Source of the DNA: Rhodeus uyekii
Taxonomy: Eukaryota > Chordata > Actinopteri > Cypriniformes > Acheilognathidae
NCBI GenBank assembly: GCA_037043235.1
Contig: JAWRVZ010000096.1
Span: 682,001 to 746,000, forward strand
Direction: 5' to 3'
DNA length: 64,000 nucleotides
Shown here: piece after piece, positions 1 through 15,454 of the stretch
How the letters are laid out: each line of letters opens with the position of its first letter
How positions within the stretch are numbered: position 1 is the first letter of the stretch
Position numbers and translations under genes: made by a program
Notes under the pieces: model-generated
The model's input: only the letters and a program-made list of their open reading frames with translations
Databases searched by the model: none
Told to the model about the DNA's origin: nothing

Positions 1-842
1 TAATTCATAAGTTAATACAATCACAAAAAATATATTTAAAAAATTCTAATTAATAAAAGTATAAAACAACGATAAAAACTATTTTCAAATAAATGTAAAT
101 AAAAATATTCTAACAAATAATATAAAAAATGCATGTATAATATTAATTTAAGAAAGAATATATAATAATATTAATATGAATATAAATATAAGAAATAAAT
201 ATTAAAAACAGTCATTTAAATATATTCCTATATCAATTTAAATCAGTGCATATAAAATAAATTAATTAATAAACAAATTATTGCAAACAAATCTTTAAAG
301 AAAGAGATAAAATAGTATAAATATAAATGTTAAATACTATTTTGCACAATATAAAAGATGAAAAAGGAGTGACTACTTTCTAGAAGCACTACAAAGCATA
401 AAGCTCAAACTCAAACTCATTTCAGTGCAAACTCAAACTCATTTTTCCTCATAAACTAATCCTAAAATTCCTCGTCCAGCTATTAACTCCAGCATCCTTT
501 GGCTCTGCACCTCTGAGAGCATAAACAGGCTAATGGAAAAGCACTGCAGCATGTTATTATTTCTTTATGGATTGCTCCCTCTTTGTACCCAGGTCAGTCT
601 CTCTCCTCCAGTGTGCTAAATCAGTCACTCTGGGGGTCTGGCGCCGGACTCCCGGGGGCCAGGTGAGGGCTGAACTCTCCTCTCTCCGCAAAACTTCAAC
701 AGTCTGGCTGTAAATGCAGCCAAATTCAAATATTCTTTGAGTTCGAACTACATGATGTCATTTGGTTGTTAAAAATTACATTTCTTATTTACCAAGAAAC
801 GCCTTAAAAAATAGTAATAATTTTTATACATATTTATATATA
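1..842. other. AT-rich non-coding stretch, probably coro7 intron
   Basis: Very AT-rich to about 430, then mixed sequence. A short frame from 533 starts with a signal-peptide-like hydrophobic run, but it closes after 28 codons and has no supported splice partner. No coro7 exon was recognised here, so the next coro7 exon is probably beyond the left edge. Confidence 0.4.
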
Positions 843-1478
843 CAGTAGTACCTTGAGATACGAGATAATCTGTTCCAGAACAGATCTTGTAACTCGAATC
901 GCTCGCATCTCAAATAATTTTCTCCCATAAGAAATAATGTTTTTTAATTGCTATAGAGACAAACAAAAATTATAGTATTTAAGGATTCCTGTGTTATAAA
1001 ATAAAATGTGGTTTTACAGTAGCAGCTAATGGTGACGTGTGGAGGAGGGAGGGATAACGTAAATTACGTAGATAACGCAAACACAATATGGAAGGGTAGC
1101 GTTTCTTCCCGTGTAGTGATTGTATAAACTACACGCACAATAATGTATGACTCAGAACCTTATATTTATTATGATTGAACACACATAACTCCTGCTGATC
1201 CCAGCTTAATACTCCTGAATCACTCGTCGCCCCCGGTAACCACTGCTGTAAAACCAAGGTGGCCCTCTAGTGGAGATCATATGCAATTGAGCTGCTCCGA
1301 GTACTCGAAGACCGAGCATCGGCGTCTGTAAGCTGCTCGTATCTCAAATCTTTACAAAAATTTGTATGTAAATACAAATGTAAATAATTGAATGTAAATA
1401 ATACAATTTTCAGAGTTAGGGCCAGTTCACACAGAAAGTGTGTTTACAAAGGCTTGCTCATATCTCAAGGTATTACTG
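843..1478. mobile_element. TA-flanked pogo/Tigger-like MITE (636 bp)
   Basis: The left end reads cagtagtaccttgagatacg and the right end is its imperfect inverse, finishing ctcaaggtattactg. TA lies on both sides, as expected of a Tc1/mariner-superfamily target duplication. The 'cagtaNtacc..agatacgag' type of end is seen in pogo/Tigger-like MITEs. No open transposase frame remains. Related ends occur at 11357-11987. Confidence 0.7.
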
Positions 1479-3645
<2,167 letters not shown>

Positions 3646-6600
3646 CTTGCAGGATGAAGCCAGCAGTGATCCGTCTTCTTTCCAGGCCAGACTCTGCAGC
3701 TGATCCGCATGCTGTTCCAGAACTGCACAAATACACAAACACACACACAGGTCACAACATGCACCATCATCCACAAGACAAACATTCAAGGTAAGTTCAC
3801 AATGTCTCAGACAGGAAACGCGTGACATCAGTGAGGAACACACACAGACAAGCATGATAGTGCTGGGAATTTGAGCACACAAACATACACACAGACAGAC
3901 ACAGACGCACACATTTTTTTTGCAGTCGCACTCGAAGGGTCACACACTCGCACAAGCTTAATTGCACAGTCGCACCGACAGTCACACACTCGCACAGACA
4001 CACACTTGCAGACACAGTCGCCATTGAACAGATACACAGTCAAAGTTGCACAGACATACAGTCAGACTGTCAAAGTCGCACAGAAACACAGATGCAGGTC
4101 GAACTCGCACACACACAGTCGTACGCACACAGTCGTCCAGACGCATTTGCAGTCACACAGTCAGTTGCACAATCACACTCACACAGACAGACGTAAACAG
4201 ACACACAAAGACACACACATGTTAAGGAGGTGTGGCGGCACATACCAATGCACGGGGAAAAGCTTATGCATTATGCCAATGTAGATCTCAGAGACACAGT
4301 TACGTGAAATTAGACTTAAAACTTAAATATGAATGTTACCGTGTAGCAAACTAAAATCAAATTGAAGTACTAAAAGTTTAATTTAAAATTATCTGAAAAT
4401 AAATACAAGCCAATAGTTAAAAATAGTAATAGATACTATAATAGTATATAAATAACACTTTATACATAGTTTATTACCTTTATTTATTCTACATTAACTT
4501 TAAAAAATATATATACAAAACTTGAACTAAAATAAATAAATTTAATTAAAATGTATAATAAAATAAAAAATATTAACCACAGTTTAATAGCTTTATTTAT
4601 TCTATTTGATTCATCTCTTTGGCCAAAACAAACTTTGGCTGTTTACACCAGCATTTTTGTTGATCAGATCGCAAGTAGACGAGGAAAATGGGTAAATGCA
4701 TATGATTTTTTAGATCTTTCGATTTATTGGACTAAATAACCTTGTGCAATTTACAAATGAATGTGACCAGAGACAACGGAAAGACACTCAGCAGCTTTCA
4801 TAAACAGGGCCTATGAGAAGAACTGATATATAAATTACAGGGTTAATATAGTAAACTAAAACGTTTTTCTTTTTAATTATTTTGTCAGAGATCTGATTCC
4901 TTGGCGCTGAATTTGTTTTGTTTTGGGTGGCAGAGTCTGGAGTAAAATGAAAGAGGGAGTGAATGAAACACAGCTAACAGGGACACAAGTGCATGAGAAC
5001 AGCTGGAGGCAGACAGCGATGTGAGATGTGAGGTTGGGAAGCACCAGCAGCCATCATGGGGCTCCGGGGCCACGCGGCCCAAAGCTCTGAGGGGCTTCTG
5101 AGCGCAAACATTTACCTCAGCCGCTCCACGTCAGACCCCAGAGGACTGTAACAACTGCAGCCCTGGAAACCACCAGAGGCTCAGCAGATCAACCCAAACA
5201 TTGAGACACACACACAGAGACAAAAACAAACAAAAAGAAACACACAGCAGAGACAAGAAGAGCTGCAGACAAAACCCTCGTGAACGGCATTATTCAGACT
5301 GTCATTGCAAGTCATGAATTCAGATGAGGGACGAGGTTCTGTCATTGGACGAGACCAATTTAACAGTTGAACTTATTCGACACCTGCATTTTTCCTTTTC
5401 ATCCTGTGAGCCTTTTTCAATAATATAACCAGTTATTTAATTAATAATAAGCTTTTGGTACTTGTAAAAATTTGTCTTTGTGAATCAGTTTGGATGTGGA
5501 CTAACTCAAACTTGTTGCGAAAAAAAAAAAAAAAAAAAAAAATTTATATATATATATTAAATTTCAATTTATTTTTAAATGTACAAATATATTTAAAAAT
5601 AATTAACAGATTTTGTATTAAACAAAAAAAATGAATCAATTAATTCGATAAACAAAAAACTAATTAATTAAAACAAATTAATTCGTTAAAATCAATAAAT
5701 TTTAAATAAATTAGAAGAAAAAAAATCATAAATGGAAAAATAAATGCAAAAAATAAATGTGAAACATTGGAATGAAAAACAATTACAGTCTGAATAGGGC
5801 TTAAGTGTACACCTAAATTAATTCAAGTCAACACTACAACAGGCGTTTAACAGCAGTGATGCTGGTACGTATGAATGTTAAAGGTGTGAGTTGTACCTGT
5901 CAAGGCGGAGTCTCGTGTGACATCCCACACCTGAACGGACCTCGCAGACGCTACAGCGAGCAGACCTGTGGCCGCGGGGTGGAAGACAACGACCTCCAGC
6001 CGGCCGTCTCCAGGGGTCAGAGTGACCTCAGCATTACTGGGCTGATCCTGATCCGGGTCACACACACGCCACAGTTTCACCTGAATGAGGGCAAGGAGAG
6101 AGAGAGATAAAATGGTGAAAATAAAATAGAAATGCTGACAGACCTTGTGGAATCTTTCAATAGGTTAAATTGACTGAATTCTCAAAGCTTTTCGTACTAT
6201 TTTCTAATATCACAAGTGGCTAATACCAATTTACAGCAGTTTAACTGAAGCAGAAGTAAGAGTGGTATTTTGGCAGAAGCCACTGGAAATCTCCCTAAAG
6301 GAACGGGCCTCACTCCGATGAGGCTGTGCTGGGACTACAGAACACTGAACTCCACCGACTGGAGCAGATGTCAGGTGGAGGCCAGCTGTGCACAAATATG
6401 AAGGCATCAGCACACAAATTCATTCTGCTGAGTTTACAAATCATGGCTTTTAACGCAAGAAAGGAAAACCCGACCCAAGTGACAGCGGCGTCTGGCAACC
6501 TCCTCAACATCTGTGTGGCGTTACAGCTGCTAAAAAGAGAAGGTGACACAACAACACCTCCAGAATAATGGGAGTGTGCGCGTGTTGTGCGTGTTGTTTT

Positions 6601-9600
6601 TCTGTTAAGCTGAATGGATGAAACACTAATGGATCCACAGATGCCATTAATGATGCAAAAAAAAAAAAAAACTTTCCAATTCAAATTAAAAATATGCAAC
6701 CTGTAAACACATTTATGATTACATCATAAGTGACATTAAAATACATTTAAATGGAAAAAAAAATTTAATACATTAATAATAAAAAAATAAGTAAATCTAA
6801 TTTTAAAATAGTTGTAATCAAAATACATTTAAAATAAATAATTTTGAAAATAAATTAAATGCATTTAAATAATATTAAAAAAAACACTTTCATTTAAAAT
6901 ATATAAGAATAAATGTAATAAAATACTTTTTTTAAATGTAAGAATATATAAATAACTTATTTTTAAACTACTAAATTGGTAAATACACTAATAGTCAGTG
7001 CCGGCCCGAAGGGTTGTGGGGCCCTAGGCGAGATAAAAAAAATTGAGCCCACTGGTGTAAAAACAGCGAGAAGAGAGCACAAAAAATACAATTTCAATAT
7101 TTAAGTGTATACATTTTTATTACCTGTAACAAACTCAACATGTAATACATGTGTAAAAATATTTAATCAGATTTAAATAAGTTTGCAACTGCAACCAGTT
7201 GTGGCTGAGAGGTTAAGGCGATGAACTACATATCCATTGGGGTTTCTCTGCGCAGGTTTGAATCCTGCCGGCAACAACAATTGTGCAATTTAATTGCCTG
7301 TTTTTGGAGGGCTTGGAACGGATTAGACATTTTACATGTAAAATGTGTTCCAAGATACGAAAAACTCATTATACGAAGTCCGCCTCGGAACGGATTAATT
7401 ATGTATCTCGAGGTACCACTGTACCTCGATCAAAATAGCAACCAGACTTATGACGTTATATAACTTTAGACTTATTTAAGACACTTTCTCGAGTATATAT
7501 CGAAAGGAATTTACAGAGATATGTGGCTAAGTGGAATATGTGGAATCTGTACTAGGAATACGTTACGACATTCTAGTTCATCCAATAGCTTATTGCGGGA
7601 GGTGTTATGCTAAATAGAGTGTGGTGCTGCTGTGTATGTTTCTAATCTTTTTTCCGCTTTTATTTAGACAGTTTTTTTATTATTATTATTATCGTTTTCA
7701 GCTATTTGTCATGTATGAATTATTCAGAGATATTCTTTTAATAAAATATGTTTTATATTTTGCTCACCGTCATTGTGAATTGTATCGTGTTTAATGGGGT
7801 CTGTGCATTACAAAAGTGTAGTAATTGATACATAACCACTCATACTATATGTGGACATTTGAAAAAATAAAACTACTAAAAATGCGTGACACCATGTGCG
7901 GGTCGCGGGGCCCCCAAATCAAAGAGGGGCCCCAGGCGACCGCCTGTATCGCCTGTTGGACGGGCCGGCACTGCTAATAGTATAACATATTCATAATGGT
8001 ACAGTGGAGTTCACTCGACCTCAGTTAACTCGCCAACCCTTATGTCGACGTTTTTGAAGTGGAACCGTCAAACTCCCTATTTATCTTAGCATTTTCTCAT
8101 CGTTATGTCGATTCTTTTATGTCACCGATCACTAATATCTCAAGCACAAAAGAGGGACAAATTCGCCACTTCACATGGCAATATCAGGATTGAAGATAGT
8201 AGAAAATTTTGAGGATTCAAGAAAGTATGCAATGTTGGTTATCTCGATGCTTTTTTCCCCCCGAGGCAGTCAAGATAACCGGATTCCACTGTATATATTG
8301 GTATATTGTAATATATTTAGGCTTATTTACATAAATTTAGCGGGAAACATGTCATGTTCATATTATGAATATGTTCAGATATTTAAGGTTATGTGCTTAC
8401 ATGGTGCATGACATTTTATTATAAAGCATTCTGTATACATATTGTGGTTTATCATTTTACTGTAAATTATGCTATCAGACTTCAGATATACCCGCCCCTA
8501 AACATGTCATTAACACGACTTACACTTTCATCCGCCGAACAGGTCGCCAGCAGGTAGTCATCAAACGGAGAGAAGTCCAGGTCGGTCACGAGGTCTGGGA
8601 AAGAAAGTCATATGGGTTTATAAGTAGTAATGCATGACATTGGCCTGATGCATCTGACACAAACGGTGCTTGTCTTTACTCCAGGCATCCTCACAGACGT
8701 TTATACCATTTATTTGCTCCAAATATAGTTAAAAGTGCCAAGCGTGTCTTACCAGCATGGCATGAGATCTGGGTCACGGTCCACTTCCCGTCAGATCCGG
8801 CATTCACGGAAGACAAACCGACCATTCCACCTCCTCCAGAGACAGAATAAACAAGGTTACGTAAAAAACACTGTTTATAAAACGGCCGTTTGATCTGATC
8901 TGACATTTGTTTAGTGTGCAAACATTGATGTTCAGCAGAATCAAGGGTTCGTACCGGCCTGATCCGTGTTGAAGGCCACCAGACTGCAGCTGGATTTGAT
9001 GTGGTTGCCCTGAGAAGTGAAGGAACCTCCTCGTACGTTTGCAATCCAGCCCTGAACAGAAACACAGGGATGTTGTTACATCATGAAGACAAAGGAAGAG
9101 AAAGCTCGCATTTGGTTTTTTTGCAGGAGCACCAGAGGATGATTAACACCAACACTTTGGATGAATATTCAGGCATCATCCCTAAACATCTCAGTTAAGA
9201 CACTCACCCAACACTACTAAAGCCTCTGACGTCTTCCTTTTGGAAAAATTAATGCCATTGGACAGGGTTTTTCAAACTCAAGTTCTATTAGTACTTCAAA
9301 AATGAAAACTAAACATTAAAATAATAAAATTGTTTACAACAGTTTTAAAAATGAACAAAAAAGTATAACACTAAAAATTAAAGCATAATGTAAAATGTAA
9401 ATAACTAATTTTAAAACAATATGATCATATAAAATCATTGAAAAATTATAACAATATAAGACTTTAATCACAGAATTGTACAATTAAAATAAGTTATTTA
9501 TTTTTAGTAATTTTTTAAGAGAAATGTAAAATTTAAACGGCTCATTTTAAATACAGTACTATAAAATAAGTCATTTTAAAATCAGGGTTGCTGCACATTT

Positions 9601-12600
9601 TTTAAAGAAACATTTAAGACCATTTTAAGATCCGAAGTAGTAAAAATTTATTGATTTCCTTCTTTTTCGAAACTTTATTATGCAACGTTGCAATATTATT
9701 ATGCAACATTGTTTTATTATTGCAACATTATATGCTTGCATATAATGTTGCAATAATAATATATTAATATATATTGCATATATATGCATTATATCAAAGA
9801 AAATCAGTCAACAAAATCCATCTTTGCAATGCAGAGGAAACACAGAAGAGCCTTCAGAAGTGACATTAATATATGTACAGTTGCATAAGTAATTCTATGA
9901 GACAGAATATTGAGTCTAAACTGTAACTTAAATTGTAATATAAACTACATGATATGATATGAATAAAAAAATAACTACAATAACTGAATACTTTGTCATG
10001 TGAACAAGCAAATCCACAAAGAATTTTTAAAAAATCATATAATAAATTTATTTCGTAAAGTATTTAGTTATGTCTAAGTCAAAGTGTCATCTAAAATTTA
10101 AGACCTTTCAATAGCAAAATTAAGATGTTTTATGGCCTTAAATCTTAAAACTAAATTAATACTTTATTACTTAAGGATCTACAGGAACCCTGAAAACAAA
10201 AACTTACTAAAATAAAAAATAATAAAATAGTAATAATAATAAAAATAAAGTAATAAAATTAATTAAAAAAATTATTAAATAATACAAATAATAATTTTAT
10301 TTAATACTAAATAGAAAAGTAACACTAAAGCAAATGTCTTTTTCACACAAAAAAAAGTAAAAAAAAAAAAAGTAAATTTATGCACTTGGCAGACGCTTTT
10401 AACCAAAGCTTCTTACATAGCATTCAAGGTATATATTGACTTATTTTTAATCAGTTCTTGCTTTCCCTGGGAATCAAACCCATGAGCTTGGCATTGCAAG
10501 TGCCACGCTCTACTGTTTGAGATCCAAGAAAGATACATACATACATACATGCCTTAACCAACATCAGAGAACCTACAATAACATACAATATTGAAATATT
10601 CACTACCAAAATCTAACAAGTATAAAAGCTTGCATTGTGTTAGACATTCGTTCACATTATTTGTCTGTTTGTGACATTTTAATGTAGTTCACTGGCTCTC
10701 TTTCTCAGACTGGGTTACAAAGTCGTGGTTATGATGAGGTTGTGTCAGCAAAACTTAAAAGCAACCATGATTCTTTTGAGAGTTAAATAATTTCAAAAGT
10801 GAGGAAGACAAAGAAAAACAGCTTTGGTAAAGAACGGGTTGACAGAACTGTCACCGTCTCGCTCGGGCCAGTGCTGCAAAGTCATGAGAGTTTTCAGCCG
10901 CATGCGGTTTTTAGCCTTGACAACATAAACATTGAACAGACAATTTCACACAAAATTGTCAAAATGTGACTGTCAAACTTTTTGGAGTATCCTCCAAAAA
11001 AATTAATAAAAATGTATCCTAGTAAATAGTGTTAAGTGAATGTAAACAGCAGAGAGAGAAAACACATCTATCCGTTTATTGGATCCATGCATTGTCTTAA
11101 CGTGAAAGACGCCTAATATTCCATCCTATCTGTTTGTTAATGTTAATTAAACATCAAAAGACATGGAAATCACTCACTGCTCTTGACTCTTGATCTTTGT
11201 ACCATTGTTTATTTGTGCCATTGCTTGTAGTTGTTGATTATTTGCTCTTATTTTATTACAGACATTATTTGTTGTTCTTTACTTGTCTATAATAGTGTTT
11301 TCATTTGTATTTTATGGGATCAATTCATACCTAATGTATTGAGGTCAATGATAATACAGTAGTACATCAAGATACGAAAGGCTCAACTTACGAAAAATCC
11401 AAGTTACGAAAGCAAAGACGAAAACTTTTCGTATGTAGAGGAGTAAAAATTTTCAAGATACGAAAGGTTTCTGAAAGTCAGAGATTCGCCCCATAACAAT
11501 TTTGAAACTCGCGCCGCACGCCGCCATCTTAGTTATAGTAGACTCGCCACCATCCTCCTGCTCTCCCATTGGTTCCTGATGCTAGCCAAGCCATGAGATC
11601 CTTCTCTCTAATTGGACAGCATCCCTCCCATCATGCATCTTCTATACGTACGTGCTGGCGTGCTTTAGCTCAGCCACTCCACACCCGAAACTTTAAATTT
11701 GTTATGTGTTTTCGTAAAGTTAAGTGTACGTACGTTATCTGCCGTTTGTCCTCCTCCTCTGCCGCCACTTTCGGAGATAGCCTCACTCGAAAGGTAAGCT
11801 TCGACATTTTACGTTATTTCATTGTTTATAGATCAATTTAGCTTTATTATGAAATTTAATGGGGTGTTTTTGGAGGGCTTGGAACGGATTAGCCATTTTA
11901 CATGTAAAATGTGTTCCAAGATACGAAAAACTCATTATACGAAGGCCGCCTCGGAACGGATTAATTTAGTATCTCGAGGTACCACTGTATATAAATAATA
12001 AGCGTGAATCAAATATTTATAAACGCATGTAAAAAATATATTGCACATACTAAAATAAATGGTCAAAGAACAAAATATAGTAAGCGTGAACCAAAAAGTT
12101 AAAAGTGCACTTAAAAAAATAAAATAAAGCATGAATGTTCATTCACTAAAAACGATGCGGTCTAAACTTTGTTGTATTCTTAAAAATAATATTTTCCTTG
12201 GTTTCATTCCTGTGTTATTTGTGCTCTCTTCCATTTTCTGCTCACATTTAATTTTTTGGCACGCTTATGCTGTTTTTCCTCTTCCCTCTTTCCACGTTCT
12301 GCGCTTGCTTTTCCAAAAGTTGTAGTTAGGAGTTTCATACAAATTAGGACAGTTTTAAGCGTAACCATTGGTCCACCAGCTTTAGATTGACAGCTCCTCC
12401 TCTAGCCAATCAGTTGAAAAGACAAAAATCACCTAACAAAATTACTAAAACCCAAATGAAAAAATTAATTTAAAACAGTAATAAACACTATAACAATACT
12501 AAGAGAACACTGGAACGCACACCAAAAGCTTTGAGATGTTGACAAAAGACAACACTGATTGCAACTGAACCAAACCAACCGATGCATCTGACATAATCAT

Positions 12601-15381
12601 AAACAGGAAAGAGGAAACGGAGAGAAACACAGCACTTTCTCCAACCAACAGCGCACAAACACTTGAGGAAATGCAGAAGAGCAGCCGTACAGTTTCAAAT
12701 CCTTCCAGAACGTCGACAAGAAACAACATGCAAAGCAAGAACCAGGACCTGAGAGAAGACATTCAACTGAGAGAACAGCTAAAGCTCTCGGTCTGTGGTG
12801 AACAGGATTACAGAGAAACACGGGCACTCGTATACGATGAGGAGCTGTCGAGCCAGTGCATCTGAAGACAAGACAGAAATAATATAAAAGGCCTTTTAAC
12901 TTCTTATAAAAAGCACAGATAATATGCATATGATCATGTCCCATGATCCTTCAGAAAACATTCTACAGTGGAGTTTTATGATTATTACTGTAATATGATT
13001 ATTTGATGCTCAAGAAAACAGTTGTGCTGCTTCATATTTTTGTGGAAACCAAGATACATTTAGGATGTTTCTGAAACATTCTGTAGATCTTTTGTAACAT
13101 TATAAATGACTTTTATACCACTTTTGATCAATTTAATGCATTCTTGCTGAATAGAAGTTCTTCCATCCTGATCTGATCTCATCTTACACTTACAGCCGCA
13201 TTGGTCAGCGCTTTACATCCGGACGCTCAGCTAAATGTCCAGAAAACACAAACTCGCCTGGCTTTAATCCTCAACAGTGTGACCTCCTGTCATGTGCCTT
13301 AAACACTGCGTTTCTCCAAGACTGAGCGGAGTTGAGCACTAATGACAACCATGAAATACTATATCTGCCAAATACACCTGTGACCCAAACTTTGAGAAAA
13401 CACAATCCCATGCTCAACGCCTCAATGAGATCGAAATGACTTTGTCCACTGAAGGAATACATGTATACATATCCAGCTTTGCATTAACTAGAAATTACTG
13501 ATTGCTTTTATAACTAAGGGATGTAAAGGTGATGCATTAATGAATAAATGAACAGCTTTAGAAAACACAAACTGCATATAGTATTAGGTGGGATGTGTGG
13601 GGGTCTTGGTGATTGAATAGATTGGGACAAGGGAGTTAACCACAAAAAATGTGTGTGCATTTAACATACCATAGATCTGGTTTGTGTGTGTTGAGCGCCC
13701 TAGGGTATTTTGCTTTATGTTAATCTATTTGTGCAGGAACAAAACAGGAATCGGGATGGGTGAAGATCTCTACTGGAGCAACTCCTATCAGCTGCCATCT
13801 TTCAAGATAAGACAACCCACTTGTGTGTTAAAATGTATAAATATATGGGTCAGGGAAAGGCGAGGTTGTACCTGGACACGAGACTTGCATAGTTTTGTGT
13901 AATTAGGGAAAGCTGTGACCCAGAGCTCTGTATACGTTATTCATATGATTTAATTGATAATTAAAGAGTTAAATGAAAAGCCGTCTCTGCTCTCCTCATT
14001 AAAAGAACACGCAGACTTGAGGAATTGAGTTCAATACCCACCTAATCTGTTATTATCAAAATTGTAAAGTAACACTACACAGTCTTAAGGGCCAGTCACA
14101 CAGCGAAAACGCATGAATTACGGACAAATCACGCACAGATTTTCGTTTCTGCGCGGATCATGCATCGTATGCGTAATTCGTCGGTGGAATGAACGTGGAC
14201 CGTCAGTGATTGTAAGTGGATGTGCGTCGAAGGCGGTTTCTGCATGATTGAGTTTTGAACGGTTCAAAATTTTGCATTATTCATGAGTCGGTGTGCGTTA
14301 TTCATGAGTCGAGTATGCACGGGACACGCGTCGGCCGTCAGTGCTTATGCGTCAGAACTGGTTCGAAACCGCGCACATCGACGTCCGTCCACTGACGCCC
14401 CACCTTCATATCACGCATGAACCGCACACGTATCCCGTTCATTCCACTGACAATGTGGATTATGAAAGTGCTTGTTCGTTGTTTGGACGCGCTCCGTCAG
14501 TGATTCATGCGTCGGGCGTGCGTCGAACGTTCCTGGAATACTTTGGTCAATTTCTCGACGCACAAGCACGCACAAACCCAATCTGTGAGTGATTTGTGAG
14601 TGATTTGTGCGTGATCGGCTGTGTGACTGGCCCTTAATGTTTGACCTTGAGAAAACTATAGTTCTCTATAAACTATAGCCACTCGACATCAAAACTGGGT
14701 CTTGAAGCAAAACCACATGGGGGAAAAATAAAAACTTTTAATTGGCTTTGAAATTTTTGAAAACGATACTGCTATAATCTCCGTATGAACTACAAAAACG
14801 CTCATTTGTGAGAACTGTAACTTCACGTGTTTAGTTTAGGCGTAGGGTTTTATTTGCATAGTGACATCGCCATCTACTGGCCTGGCGTGAATAACACAGC
14901 ACTTTCATTTTAATTTAATTTTTATGTTTTCGTGGCTACATGAGAATGGGATCATTTTGACAACATTGCCGTCTGTACGTAGCCCTGTAAATGTACCCTT
15001 ATTTTGAAACAATACATCAATAAATAATTGAAATGCATGTTCTATAAAGAAAATTTTCAAAATTAAAAACCTTTGGAAATCAAGGTTTGAAGCAAATCTG
15101 TTCATTTGATGTCAAGAGAAAGCCAAGAGTGTGCAAAGCAGTAATCAAAGCAAAAGGTGGCTACTTTGAAGAACCTAGAATATGACATTTTCAGTTGTTT
15201 CACACTTTTTTTTTTATGTATATAATTCCACGTGTTAATTCATAGTTTTGATGTGTTCAGTGTGAAACTACAATTTTCATAGTCCTGAAAGCAAAAGAAA
15301 ACTCTTTGAATATACAGTATATATATAAAAAAAATAATTATATATATATATATATATATATAAATATATATATATATATGC

Positions 15382-15454
<73 letters not shown>

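Larger units (their letters stand above)
6996..7973. mobile_element. Non-autonomous hAT transposon with perfect 8-bp target duplication
   Basis: The ends are a perfect 13-bp inverted repeat (cagtgccggcccg / cgggccggcactg). The 8 bp ctaatagt occurs immediately outside both ends (6988-6995 and 7974-7981), the target-site length of the hAT superfamily. The interior is non-coding and carries a tRNA-like segment (7198-7275) and a nested fragment of another repeat (7299-7421). It sits in a coro7 intron. Confidence 0.88.

Noticed and set aside
533..667. Signal-peptide-like start followed by an exon-like segment (acceptor ctctcctccag, donor gtgaggg)
   Set aside because: The apparent intron between them would be only 19 bp and the continuous frame stops after 28 codons.
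12499..12944. Overlapping frames of 64-115 codons in coro7 intron 1
   Set aside because: No recognised motif, no splice context, antisense frames of similar length; typical chance frames.
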